NCBI GenBank assembly: GCA_020434465.1
Contig: JAGRAS010000150.1
Span: 1-5,062 of the forward strand
Origin: Bdellovibrionales bacterium
Lineage (GTDB): Bacteria > Bdellovibrionota > UBA2361 > JAGRAS01
Direction of reading: 5' to 3'
Length of the DNA stretch: 5,062 nucleotides
This document shows positions 1 through 5,062 of the stretch, one piece after another. Within the stretch, counting starts at the first letter, position 1; every line of letters starts with the position of its first letter. A model generated the notes under the pieces. The model was not told the origin of the DNA. It made no database searches and saw nothing but the letters and a program-made list of their open reading frames with translations. The position numbers were made by a program, and so were the translations under genes.

Positions 1-1
1 G

Positions 2-157
2 GATTCCTCCAATTCTTGCATGAAAAACTATCTAATAGAAAAACCTTGGTCAGGTGTTTCCGGCAGTTTTAACTTTGATCAATCAGGTAAGATAAAAAGA
101 AACTTTATTTTTAAACAAGTAAAAGACGGAAAATACCAGGAATTGGCTAAAAATTAG
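2..157 (+). CDS. C-terminal end of a probable ABC-type branched-chain amino acid substrate-binding protein (partial, 5' end outside window)
   Basis: Only the last 51 codons and a TAG stop are present; the frame is open from the left edge. The peptide contains PWSGVSGSFNFDQSGKIKR followed by FKQVKDGKY. This is the usual C-terminal ending of type 1 periplasmic binding proteins of the LivJ/LivK (Peripla_BP_6) family: a 'G-V-(S/T)-G-x-(I/F)-x-F-D-x-x-G' strand-turn, then a basic 'K-Q-V-K-x-G-K' strand. Members bind amino acids or related small molecules in the periplasm for an ABC importer, and some relatives act in peptidoglycan synthesis (LpoA-like activators), so the substrate cannot be named. 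The gene meets glmU tail to tail with 5 bp between stop codons. I see no terminator after it; any would lie inside glmU. Family assignment rests on this short tail alone. Confidence 0.65.
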   Translation, partial: DSSNSCMKNYLIEKPWSGVSGSFNFDQSGKIKRNFIFKQVKDGKYQELAKN

Positions 158-162
158 CTTAG

Positions 163-1563
163 TTATTTTTTAGGCCTTTTCCATCCTTGTTTAATTTTCA
201 TTGGAGCCCGTGTAAAAGCTAAAGAGTTTGCAGGAACGTCTTTACTAATAGTTGAGCCAGCACCAACTGTGGCGCCATCTTCAATTTTAACAGGCGCAAC
301 TAATGCAGAGTTGCTACCAATAAAGACTTCTTTACCTAAAATTGTCTTATGCTTATTTGCACCATCATAATTACAAGTAATGGTTCCTGCTCCAATATTT
401 GTATTTTCTCCAACCTCTGCATCACCAACGTAACTAAGATGAGGGGCTTTAGCGCCGTCTTTTAAAATAGTTTTTTTAGTTTCTACAAAGTTACCAATTC
501 TTACGCCCACCCCCGTTTCAGTGTCGGGCCTTAAATTAGCAAATGGGCCAACGCTAGTTTCTGTGCCAATTTTTACTTTTTCTGTACGCACACAAAATTT
601 AATATGAGCATTGTTAGCAATTTCAGAGTCTTCAATAAAAGCAGTACCGTCGATTATTACTTCTGATCCGATTTTACTATTACCCTTAATAATTACATTA
701 GGCCCAATACGGGTGCCTTTTCCAATTTCTACATTTTCATCGATGTGCGCAGAATCAGGATCGCTAAAGTAAACTCCGTTTTCTATTAGTTGATTTATCT
801 TGTTTCTTTTCAATGTTTTCTCCACTTGTGATAGTTGAATTCTGGTATTTACCCCAATAAGTTCATCTTCATTTGGTAGCATTAAAGCAGCTACATTTTG
901 ACCTTCTTTAAATGCTTTTTCTATTATATCAGGTAAGTAAAATTCGCCCTGAGCATTATCATTTTTTATTTCTTCCAAAGCAGGCTTTAAAAAATCAGAG
1001 TCAATCGCATACATCCCAGAATTAACTTCTGTAATTTTTAACTGTTCAGGAGAGCAATCTTTAAACTCAACAATTTTTTCAACTAAACCAGTTTCTTCAT
1101 TACGTATAATTCTACCGTAAGCACTTTCAGGGCTCGCTACAAATGAAAGAATGCTTGCAGTTGCATTTTCAGATTTATGAATTTCTAATAATCTTTTCAA
1201 TGTAGAACTAGTTAATAGAGGAGTGTCGCCTGGCAGAATAACAACCGTACCATTAAAATCTTTTAGTTCAGGCAAAGCACATTTAGCAGCGTGACCTGTT
1301 CCCAATTGTTTTTCTTGAAATGCAAAACCTAAAGACTCTTTTTTATAAAAACCTTTAGAGGAACCTTCTAAAATATTAGCTTCTACTTCTTGCTTTTGAT
1401 GGCCAGTTACCACAATAACACGCTCTGGGCTTAGTTCCGCTACACTAGTAAGTAGTCTTTGAATAAGGCTTTTGCCACAAGCCTCATGCAGCACTTTAGC
1501 TCGATCGCTAAGCATTCTGGTGCCTTTTCCTGCTGCTAAAACTAAAATTATAATAGATTCCAT
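163..1563 (-). CDS. glmU: Bifunctional UDP-N-acetylglucosamine pyrophosphorylase / glucosamine-1-phosphate N-acetyltransferase GlmU
   Basis: This cytoplasmic enzyme makes UDP-GlcNAc in two steps. The C-terminal domain acetylates glucosamine-1-phosphate with acetyl-CoA, and the N-terminal domain joins the product to UTP. At 466 residues it is full length (the family is usually about 450-460). The uridylyltransferase domain covers about residues 1-240: nucleotide loop LAAGKGTRM at 9-17 with K23 in the following SDRAKVLH, QLGTGHA at 86-92, metal-binding D113 in PGDTPLL, YGR at 149-151, NNAQGEFYLPDI at 202-213, and GVN ending at N239. The rest is a left-handed beta-helix of hexapeptide repeats (for example IGKGTRIGPNVIIKG). 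It includes RPDTETGVGVRIGNFVETKK, the catalytic-base histidine H375 in PHLSYVGDAEVG, and the signature NIGAGTITCNYDG at 389-401. The start is fixed because an in-frame TAA lies two codons upstream and the next Met is residue 17. The Shine-Dalgarno is poor: the nearest GGGAG is about 22 nt upstream. glmS is not adjacent. Confidence 0.98.
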   Translation of the reverse strand: MESIIILVLAAGKGTRMLSDRAKVLHEACGKSLIQRLLTSVAELSPERVIVVTGHQKQEVEANILEGSSKGFYKKESLGFAFQEKQLGTGHAAKCALPELKDFNGTVVILPGDTPLLTSSTLKRLLEIHKSENATASILSFVASPESAYGRIIRNEETGLVEKIVEFKDCSPEQLKITEVNSGMYAIDSDFLKPALEEIKNDNAQGEFYLPDIIEKAFKEGQNVAALMLPNEDELIGVNTRIQLSQVEKTLKRNKINQLIENGVYFSDPDSAHIDENVEIGKGTRIGPNVIIKGNSKIGSEVIIDGTAFIEDSEIANNAHIKFCVRTEKVKIGTETSVGPFANLRPDTETGVGVRIGNFVETKKTILKDGAKAPHLSYVGDAEVGENTNIGAGTITCNYDGANKHKTILGKEVFIGSNSALVAPVKIEDGATVGAGSTISKDVPANSLAFTRAPMKIKQGWKRPKK

Positions 1564-1634
1564 AGCTTAGCCAAAATTAAATTAACTCCCTAATCTAAAA
1601 TAAAACCCCAAAAATTGCGATAAAATAAGGAAGT

Positions 1635-1652
1635 TAGGCTCTAAGCCTAGAG
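1635..1652 (+). other. Two overlapping, mutually exclusive short hairpins
   Basis: TAGGCT (1635-1640) pairs with AGCCTA (1644-1649) across a 3-nt loop. The overlapping CTCTA (1639-1643) pairs with TAGAG (1648-1652) across a 4-nt loop. The two foldings share bases and cannot form together. They lie about 65-80 nt upstream of the plus-strand gene and about 70-90 nt upstream of glmU. They could be an operator or part of a leader. They could also be chance, since the arms are only 5-6 bp. Confidence 0.3.
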
Positions 1653-1665
1653 GAGTTAAGTATTA

Positions 1666-1690
1666 TTATCAATCGCTGATAAGTTTTTTT
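1666..1690 (+). terminator. Weak terminator-like hairpin with T7 tract in the leader of the 205-residue gene
   Basis: TTATCA (1666-1671) and TGATAA (1677-1682) form a 6-bp stem with a 5-nt loop, followed by G and seven T (1684-1690). The layout is that of an intrinsic terminator read on the plus strand, but the stem has only one G-C pair and would be unstable. No complete gene precedes it on this strand. If active it would be an attenuator in the leader of the downstream gene, about 26 nt before its ATG. It is more likely a chance AT-rich structure. Confidence 0.2.
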
Positions 1691-1716
1691 CTTAAAACAT
1701 AATAAAATCAACAAGA

Positions 1717-2334
1717 ATGCAAGAAGAAGTACCAAAAAATATTTCAGAAACCGAGCTTCATGAGCGAGCAAGAACAGGTGCGAAAATTGATTTAAGAATA
1801 GAGCTTCAACGGCTTGAGAGAATGATTGAAGATCTCGCTGTTGATTATGAAAAGTTTTTTATGCAAATTTTACCATTTGCTCCTGAAAAGCCACGCAAAG
1901 CAGTTGAGCTTTTAATTCGCCAACTATTAAAAGCACCTTTTCATAATTCTGCGACAAAATATAAACTTACAAGTTTAAGAAGTCGCTACCAAATGTTTAG
2001 AACAAAATGGGAGAGAATTGAGCGTCAAAGAGAAGAAGGCATTTATATAAAAGATGTTTTTAAGGCTGATATTCGGGAGAGAAATAGATTTGAAGATGAG
2101 AAATCTCAAACTACAGAAGGCAAAACATCAAAAAGCATGCAAGCCTTGTTTAATAGCTATAAAACAGCACTCGAAAAATCTACTGGCAAAGCAGCGAATT
2201 TAAATTATGAAAAGTTTAAAAAGCAATTACTTGACCGAGCAAAAGCTTTTCGCAAGACAAACGGCGATAAAAAAATGAAGTTTACGATAAAAGAAAAAAA
2301 TGGCCGCGTAACAGTTGCTATTAAAGCAGGATAA
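1717..2334 (+). CDS. Uncharacterised protein resembling the MXAN_5187 C-terminal domain family
   Basis: This is a 205-residue, very basic, soluble protein with no signal peptide or membrane segment. Residues about 25-127 look like a long alpha-helical region with LERMIEDLAVDYEKFFMQ (33-50), a conserved-looking HN (76-77), and KYKLTSLRSRYQMFRTKWER (81-100) leading to IERQREEGIY. A polar linker (about 128-138) separates this from a second module. That module has a helix pair (MQALFNSYKTALEKSTG, then LNYEKFKKQLLDRAKAFRK) and a terminal beta-hairpin, MKFTIKEKNGRVTVAIKAG (187-205). This arrangement matches my recollection of a protein family from myxobacteria and relatives named after M. xanthus MXAN_5187. 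Its function is unknown to me, and I infer none beyond possible nucleic-acid or protein binding from the charge and helices. The start ATG is preceded by an A-rich stretch (AACAAGA) rather than a clear Shine-Dalgarno. It ends 5 bp from the stop of the next, opposing gene. Confidence 0.85.
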   Translation: MQEEVPKNISETELHERARTGAKIDLRIELQRLERMIEDLAVDYEKFFMQILPFAPEKPRKAVELLIRQLLKAPFHNSATKYKLTSLRSRYQMFRTKWERIERQREEGIYIKDVFKADIRERNRFEDEKSQTTEGKTSKSMQALFNSYKTALEKSTGKAANLNYEKFKKQLLDRAKAFRKTNGDKKMKFTIKEKNGRVTVAIKAG

Positions 2335-2339
2335 AAAAC

Positions 2340-2558
2340 TTATCCAAATCGCTGTCTAAATTTTTCTACTATTTCTAGGCTATCACTTAATTCAGCAGCA
2401 GCAAGACTTCGATCAAATCTAGAGTCATGATCGATTTCTGTTACCTCACACTCTGCTTCTGGATCACGCCATGCGGGTGAGTCAGCTGTGCTTGTAGGAT
2501 CGCTAACATCGTCTGTAAGACCCGCAAAGTCTCTCATTTTTTTATAACTTATATCCAT
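2340..2558 (-). CDS. Small acidic hypothetical protein (72 residues)
   Basis: I do not recognise this protein. It has 18 Asp/Glu against 9 Lys/Arg, so it is clearly acidic, and it has no signal peptide or membrane segment. The N-terminus (MDISYKKMRDFAGLTDD) may be a short helix. Residues about 16-48 are rich in D, S, T, P and E and probably disordered, with one Cys at 37. Residues about 50-70 (RSLAAAELSDSLEIVEKFRQR) should form an amphipathic helix. The best evidence that it is a real gene is the ribosome binding site: GGAGGTG on the minus strand, with GGAGG 5 nt from the ATG, much stronger than at any other start in the window. The ORF also exactly fills the space between its neighbours: 5 bp tail to tail with the 205-residue gene, and divergent from icd. 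It could be a small regulator or an adaptor, but nothing in the sequence decides this. Confidence 0.75.
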   Translation of the reverse strand: MDISYKKMRDFAGLTDDVSDPTSTADSPAWRDPEAECEVTEIDHDSRFDRSLAAAELSDSLEIVEKFRQRFG

Positions 2559-2561
2559 TCA

Positions 2562-2568
2562 CACCTCC
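2562..2568 (-). promoter_or_regulatory. Strong Shine-Dalgarno of the 72-residue gene
   Basis: Plus-strand CACCTCC reads GGAGGTG on the minus strand. GGAGG lies 5 nt before the ATG at 2558. This is a near-perfect anti-16S match at standard spacing and supports both the reality and the start of this small gene. Confidence 0.85.
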
Positions 2569-2590
2569 ACTGCTTTTACCTAATATTACA

Positions 2591-2632
2591 ACGCTAGCAT
2601 TTCTTAATAATTAGCGTGAGCCGTTTTTTTTT
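2591..2632 (+). terminator. Possible terminator-like hairpin with T9 tract
   Basis: ACGCTA (2591-2596) pairs with TAGCGT (2612-2617) around a 15-nt loop. Six bases (GAGCCG) follow, then nine T (2624-2632). Read on the plus strand it could stop transcripts running rightward from the 205-residue gene through the small minus-strand gene, before they reach icd. The stem is short, the loop long, and the T tract does not directly abut the stem, so this is a weak candidate. Confidence 0.25.
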
Positions 2633-2670
2633 CTTGTAATTTAAGTAGTTTATAAGAAATAAAATTTAAT

Positions 2671-2739
2671 CAGCTCTTAAAAGGCCTTGATAAGCATTTA
2701 CATTTGCCCTGATTTTTACTTTTTCGTATTAAAGAGCTG
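2671..2739. repeat. 8-bp inverted repeat flanking the candidate icd promoter
   Basis: CAGCTCTT at 2671-2678 is the exact reverse complement of AAGAGCTG at 2732-2739, with 53 bp between arms. The right arm begins at the last base of the candidate -10 element and covers the likely transcription start. The left arm lies about 25 bp upstream of the -35. This could be a pair of half-sites for a regulator of icd, the small gene, or both. An 8-bp match in 242 bp of skewed composition could also arise by chance. Confidence 0.3.
2704..2732 (+). promoter_or_regulatory. Candidate sigma-70-type promoter of icd
   Basis: TTGCCC at 2704-2709 and TATTAA at 2727-2732 each match 4 of 6 consensus bases and are separated by exactly 17 bp. 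Transcription would start near 2739, leaving a leader of about 60 nt before the icd ATG. In AT-rich sequence such matches are common, so this is a plausible candidate only. Confidence 0.35.
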
Positions 2740-2800
2740 TTGAAAAACAAAAGCATTAATCATAATTCACTTAATTTGAATTAATAAGCGTAAGGATCAG

Positions 2801-4027
2801 ATGAATAAAATAAAAGTTTCAAATCCAGTAGTTGAGCTTGATGGCGATGAAATGACCAGAATAATTTGGCAGATGATTAAGGACAAGCTTATTTTACCTT
2901 ATTTGGAAATAGATCTTAAATACTATGACCTCTCGATTCAAAGTCGTGATGCAACTCAAGATCAAATTACTGTGGATGCAGCAAATGCTATCAAACAGTA
3001 TGGAGTTGGAATTAAATGCGCAACAATCACACCTGATGAAGCAAGAGTTGAAGAATTTAAACTAAAAAAAATGTGGAAATCTCCAAATGGAACTATTAGG
3101 AATATAATTGGCGGTACAGTTTTTAGAGAGGCAATTATTTGCAAAAACGTTCCGCGACTTGTTCCTGGTTGGAAAAAACCAATAATTATTGGAAGACATG
3201 CTTTTGGTGATCAGTATAAAGCTACAGATTTTGTTGTTCCTGGCCCTGGTAAACTAACGCTAACATTTACACCAGATTCTGGTGATAAAATTGAATATGA
3301 GGTTTTTAAATTTCCCGGATCCGGCGTAGCTATGGGAATGTATAATTTAGATGATTCAATCGCTAGTTTCGCAAGAAGTTGTTTGAATTACGGAATTCAA
3401 AAGAAACAGCCTGTATACTTATCTACAAAAAATACAATTCTTAAAGCTTATGATGGAAGATTTAAAGATATTTTTCAGGAAATTTATGAGCAGGAATTTA
3501 AAGCTGAATTTGATAAGCTTGGAATTTGGTATGAGCATAGACTAATTGACGATATGGTTGCCTTTGCAATGAAGACAGAGGGCGGCTTTGTATGGGCATG
3601 TAAAAACTATGATGGCGATGTTCAATCTGACACAGTTGCTCAAGGCTTTGGATCGCTAGGGCTTATGACATCAGTGTTAATGACTGAAGATGGCAAAACT
3701 ATCGAGGCAGAAGCAGCGCATGGAACAGTTACAAGGCATTATAGAAGACATCAAAAAGGAGAAGAAACTTCAACAAATCCTATTGCCTCAATCTTTGCCT
3801 GGACTCAAGGCCTAAAATATCGAGGAAAGTTTGATGCAAATGAAGAGCTAGTTCGTTTTTCAGAGACGCTTGAAAAAGTTTGTATCGACACAGTTGAATC
3901 AGGCAAAATGACTAAAGACTTAGCGCTATGTGTGCATGGATCTAACGCTGAAAGAGGAACTTATCTGAGTACTGAAGAATTTATGGATGCATTACAAGAT
4001 GGAATGAGAGCAGCGTGGATTAGCTAA
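2801..4027 (+). CDS. icd: NADP-dependent isocitrate dehydrogenase, homodimeric IDH1/IDH2-like type
   Basis: Icd catalyses oxidative decarboxylation of isocitrate to 2-oxoglutarate in the TCA cycle, giving NADPH. The 408-residue protein is close to human IDH1 over almost its whole length (for example [19 protein letters not shown] [10 protein letters not shown], and the run from [11 protein letters not shown] to IICKN), so it belongs to the subfamily shared by eukaryotes and some bacteria rather than the E. coli type. Substrate residues are intact: SPNGTIRN at 94-101 with S94 and R100, R109 in GTVFRE, R132 in GRHAFGDQ, Y139, and K210 in LSTKNTI. Metal-binding aspartates are D250 in RLIDDMVA and D273 and D277 in NYDGDVQSD. 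The NADP site is [11 protein letters not shown] at 305-315 plus N326 in [13 protein letters not shown]. The ATG follows AAGGA by 4 nt and the N-terminus aligns with the family without extension. It stands alone between two opposing genes, with a perfect palindrome 2 nt after its stop. Confidence 0.98.
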   Translation: MNKIKVSNPVVELDGDEMTRIIWQMIKDKLILPYLEIDLKYYDLSIQSRDATQDQITVDAANAIKQYGVGIKCATITPDEARVEEFKLKKMWKSPNGTIRNIIGGTVFREAIICKNVPRLVPGWKKPIIIGRHAFGDQYKATDFVVPGPGKLTLTFTPDSGDKIEYEVFKFPGSGVAMGMYNLDDSIASFARSCLNYGIQKKQPVYLSTKNTILKAYDGRFKDIFQEIYEQEFKAEFDKLGIWYEHRLIDDMVAFAMKTEGGFVWACKNYDGDVQSDTVAQGFGSLGLMTSVLMTEDGKTIEAEAAHGTVTRHYRRHQKGEETSTNPIASIFAWTQGLKYRGKFDANEELVRFSETLEKVCIDTVESGKMTKDLALCVHGSNAERGTYLSTEEFMDALQDGMRAAWIS

Positions 4028-4028
4028 A

Positions 4029-4050
4029 ATGTAGATGTTAACATCTACAT
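4029..4050. repeat. 22-bp perfect palindrome between icd and the aldo/keto reductase gene
   Basis: ATGTAGATGTT (4029-4039) is followed at once by its exact reverse complement AACATCTACAT (4040-4050), one base after the icd TAA. In RNA it would fold into a stem of about 9 bp with a GTTAAC-centred tip. It sits between two convergent genes, where a two-way terminator is expected. There is no T tract after it on the plus strand and only TTT on the minus strand, so it is not a standard intrinsic terminator. It may be a 3' stabilising hairpin, a Rho-linked end, or a protein-binding site. Confidence 0.6.
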
Positions 4051-4078
4051 CTAAACATATGCAGCAAAAAAGGGAATC

Positions 4079-5032
4079 TTATCTTTTTCTTGAATGCCAT
4101 CCCCAAAGCGTATCATGCGGATTTCCATTAAATGCAAAGCTTGGGCTGCTGTCTGATAGAAACTTATAATCTTCATCAGTTAACTTCCAAGCCATAGCGC
4201 CAAGATTATCACTAAGCTGTGAAAGCTTAGTCATACCGACAATTGCGACTTTAACACCTGGAGTGTCTAAAACCCAACGAAGCGCCACTTGGGATCTTGT
4301 TTTTTCATATTTCTGTGCAATTTTTCCAATAGCAGTTAAACATTTTTGAATTTCATTTTTATATTCATCTTTTGCATAGATAAGTTGCTTTCGATAATCA
4401 TCAGGCAGATTTTTTTCTGCAAATTCCTCTTTAGTTAAAATGCCCTGAAATATTGGTGAGTAGGCTAGAAGCCCCAGATTTTTACTAACGCAAAGAGGCA
4501 AAACGTATTTTTCAGATCTTCTCCACAGTAAGCTATGTGAATTTTGTACGCTAATAATCTCTGATATGTCGGTAACTTCTTCCCACTCTGGTTGCATCCA
4601 GTTAGATACGCCAATAGCTCTAATCTTACCTTCGCTTTTCAGTTTTTGCATTTCAGCAATGCTTTCTTCTAAAGGAATATTTGGCGATGGCCAGTGGTAT
4701 TGATAAAGATCTATATAGTCTGTGTTTAATCTTTTTAATGAAGTTTCTAAACTTTTTCTAATTAGCCTAGGCTCAGCATGATTATGACTAAACTTTGTAG
4801 CAATTACAGCCTTTTCTCTTTTGTCTTTTAAAGCTCTGCCGATTAATTGCTCTGCAAGGCCTTTTGAATATGCTTCAGCAGTATCAAAAAAATTTATTCC
4901 TGAATCCAAAGCATTTTCAACGCATGCCAAAAAAAGTTTTTCATTTGAGCTAACAAAGCCCTTAACTTGCCAGCTGCCAAGACAAACTCTACTAACTTCC
5001 ATATCTTCGGTAAGTAGTATTCTTTCAATCAT
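4079..5032 (-). CDS. Aldo/keto reductase family oxidoreductase
   Basis: This is a 317-residue cytoplasmic (alpha/beta)8-barrel enzyme, probably reducing aldehydes or ketones with NADPH; the substrate is unknown. All four residues of the family's catalytic tetrad are visible: D50 and Y55 in FFDTAEAYSKG, K80 in ATKF, and H113 in DYIDLYQYHWP. Further family marks are the start MEVSRVCLGSW (11-21), GKIRAIGVSNW (135-145), LLAYSPIFQGILT (188-200), SQVALRWVLDTPGV (247-260), and the cofactor loop IVGMTKLSQLSDN (264-276), where most relatives have I-P-G. The length suits the general-stress or YhdN/Tas-like group of about 310-330 residues. The ATG is the first possible start, since an in-frame TAA lies four codons upstream. 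No Shine-Dalgarno is present, only an A/T-rich leader. The gene converges on icd across 51 bp. The 30 bp beyond its start, to the window edge, show no recognisable gene. Confidence 0.95.
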   Translation of the reverse strand: MIERILLTEDMEVSRVCLGSWQVKGFVSSNEKLFLACVENALDSGINFFDTAEAYSKGLAEQLIGRALKDKREKAVIATKFSHNHAEPRLIRKSLETSLKRLNTDYIDLYQYHWPSPNIPLEESIAEMQKLKSEGKIRAIGVSNWMQPEWEEVTDISEIISVQNSHSLLWRRSEKYVLPLCVSKNLGLLAYSPIFQGILTKEEFAEKNLPDDYRKQLIYAKDEYKNEIQKCLTAIGKIAQKYEKTRSQVALRWVLDTPGVKVAIVGMTKLSQLSDNLGAMAWKLTDEDYKFLSDSSPSFAFNGNPHDTLWGWHSRKR

Positions 5033-5062
5033 TTTAATTTTTTAAAAAGCGCGGATTTCTCA

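Larger units (their letters stand above)
1564..1716. promoter_or_regulatory. Divergent intergenic region between glmU and the 205-residue gene
   Basis: This 153-bp stretch must hold the start signals of both flanking genes, which are transcribed away from each other. It is AT-rich, and I could not pick a confident -35/-10 pair on either strand. It contains two short inverted-repeat elements, listed separately: overlapping hairpins at 1635-1652 and a weak hairpin followed by seven T at 1666-1690. No small ORF with a credible ribosome binding site was seen. Confidence 0.45.
2559..2800. promoter_or_regulatory. Divergent intergenic region between the 72-residue gene and icd
   Basis: This 242-bp AT-rich region holds the start signals of two divergent genes. 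From left to right I see the strong Shine-Dalgarno of the small gene, a hairpin followed by T9 read on the plus strand (2591-2632), an 8-bp inverted repeat (2671-2678 and 2732-2739) bracketing a candidate icd promoter, and the icd ribosome binding site AAGGA at 2792-2796. No confident promoter for the minus-strand gene was found. Confidence 0.5.

Noticed and set aside
2681..2688. Short palindrome AAGGCCTT between the arms of the icd inverted repeat
   Set aside because: Eight bases of perfect symmetry are too common to mean anything alone, and it does not form a stable hairpin.
2763..2783. TAATTC and GAATTA inverted repeat in the icd leader
   Set aside because: The arms are six AT-rich bases and such pairs are expected often in this composition.
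2962..3144. A 60-residue minus-strand open frame inside icd
   Set aside because: It lies wholly antisense to the highly conserved icd coding sequence, has no ribosome binding site that I can see, and its hydrophobic composition is what the reverse strand of this stretch would give.
4821..5045. A 74-residue plus-strand open frame at the right end
   Set aside because: It is antisense to the N-terminal third of the aldo/keto reductase, whose catalytic residues D50 and Y55 are encoded there, and it resembles no protein family.
1..5062. A novel defence, mobile or biosynthetic system
   Set aside because: The window holds housekeeping genes (glmU, icd), a common oxidoreductase and a transporter fragment on alternating strands. 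There are no clustered unknown genes on one strand, repeat arrays, transposase, integrase or toxin-antitoxin signatures.
5033..5062. A possible gene end or start in the last 30 bp
   Set aside because: The stretch is too short to show a frame. It contains in-frame stops upstream of the reductase ATG and no recognisable motif.

Overview
The window is AT-rich bacterial chromosome carrying ordinary single-copy genes. There is no sign of phage, transposon, CRISPR array, tRNA or rRNA. Two points hint at the lineage. One protein resembles the C-terminal domain family that I recall as typified by Myxococcus xanthus MXAN_5187. The isocitrate dehydrogenase is the NADP-dependent homodimeric type close to animal IDH1/IDH2. 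Together these suggest an AT-rich relative of the former Deltaproteobacteria (Myxococcota, Bdellovibrionota, SAR324 or similar). This is inference; no rRNA or marker gene is present to settle it.

Layout, left to right: (1) the 3' end of a plus-strand gene, read as the C-terminus of a periplasmic substrate-binding protein of the branched-chain amino acid type; (2) glmU on the minus strand, meeting it tail to tail with 5 bp between stop codons; (3) a 153-bp divergent intergenic region with small hairpins; (4) a plus-strand 205-residue MXAN_5187-like protein of unknown role; (5) a minus-strand 72-residue acidic protein, again 5 bp tail to tail, with the only strong Shine-Dalgarno in the window; (6) a 242-bp divergent intergenic region with a candidate icd promoter flanked by an inverted repeat; (7) icd, the NADP-dependent isocitrate dehydrogenase; (8) a 22-bp perfect palindrome just after the icd stop; (9) a minus-strand aldo/keto reductase.

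The six genes alternate strand without exception (+ - + - + -), so no two can share an operon here and each needs its own promoter. GlmU makes UDP-GlcNAc for peptidoglycan and lipopolysaccharide, Icd works in the TCA cycle and supplies NADPH, and the aldo/keto reductase probably uses NADPH. These are separate housekeeping roles, and nothing suggests a joint pathway.

I found no convincing undescribed multi-gene system. The points most worth a second look are the small acidic protein, the uncharacterised 205-residue protein, the near-zero spacing of the convergent pairs, and the palindrome and inverted repeat around icd.
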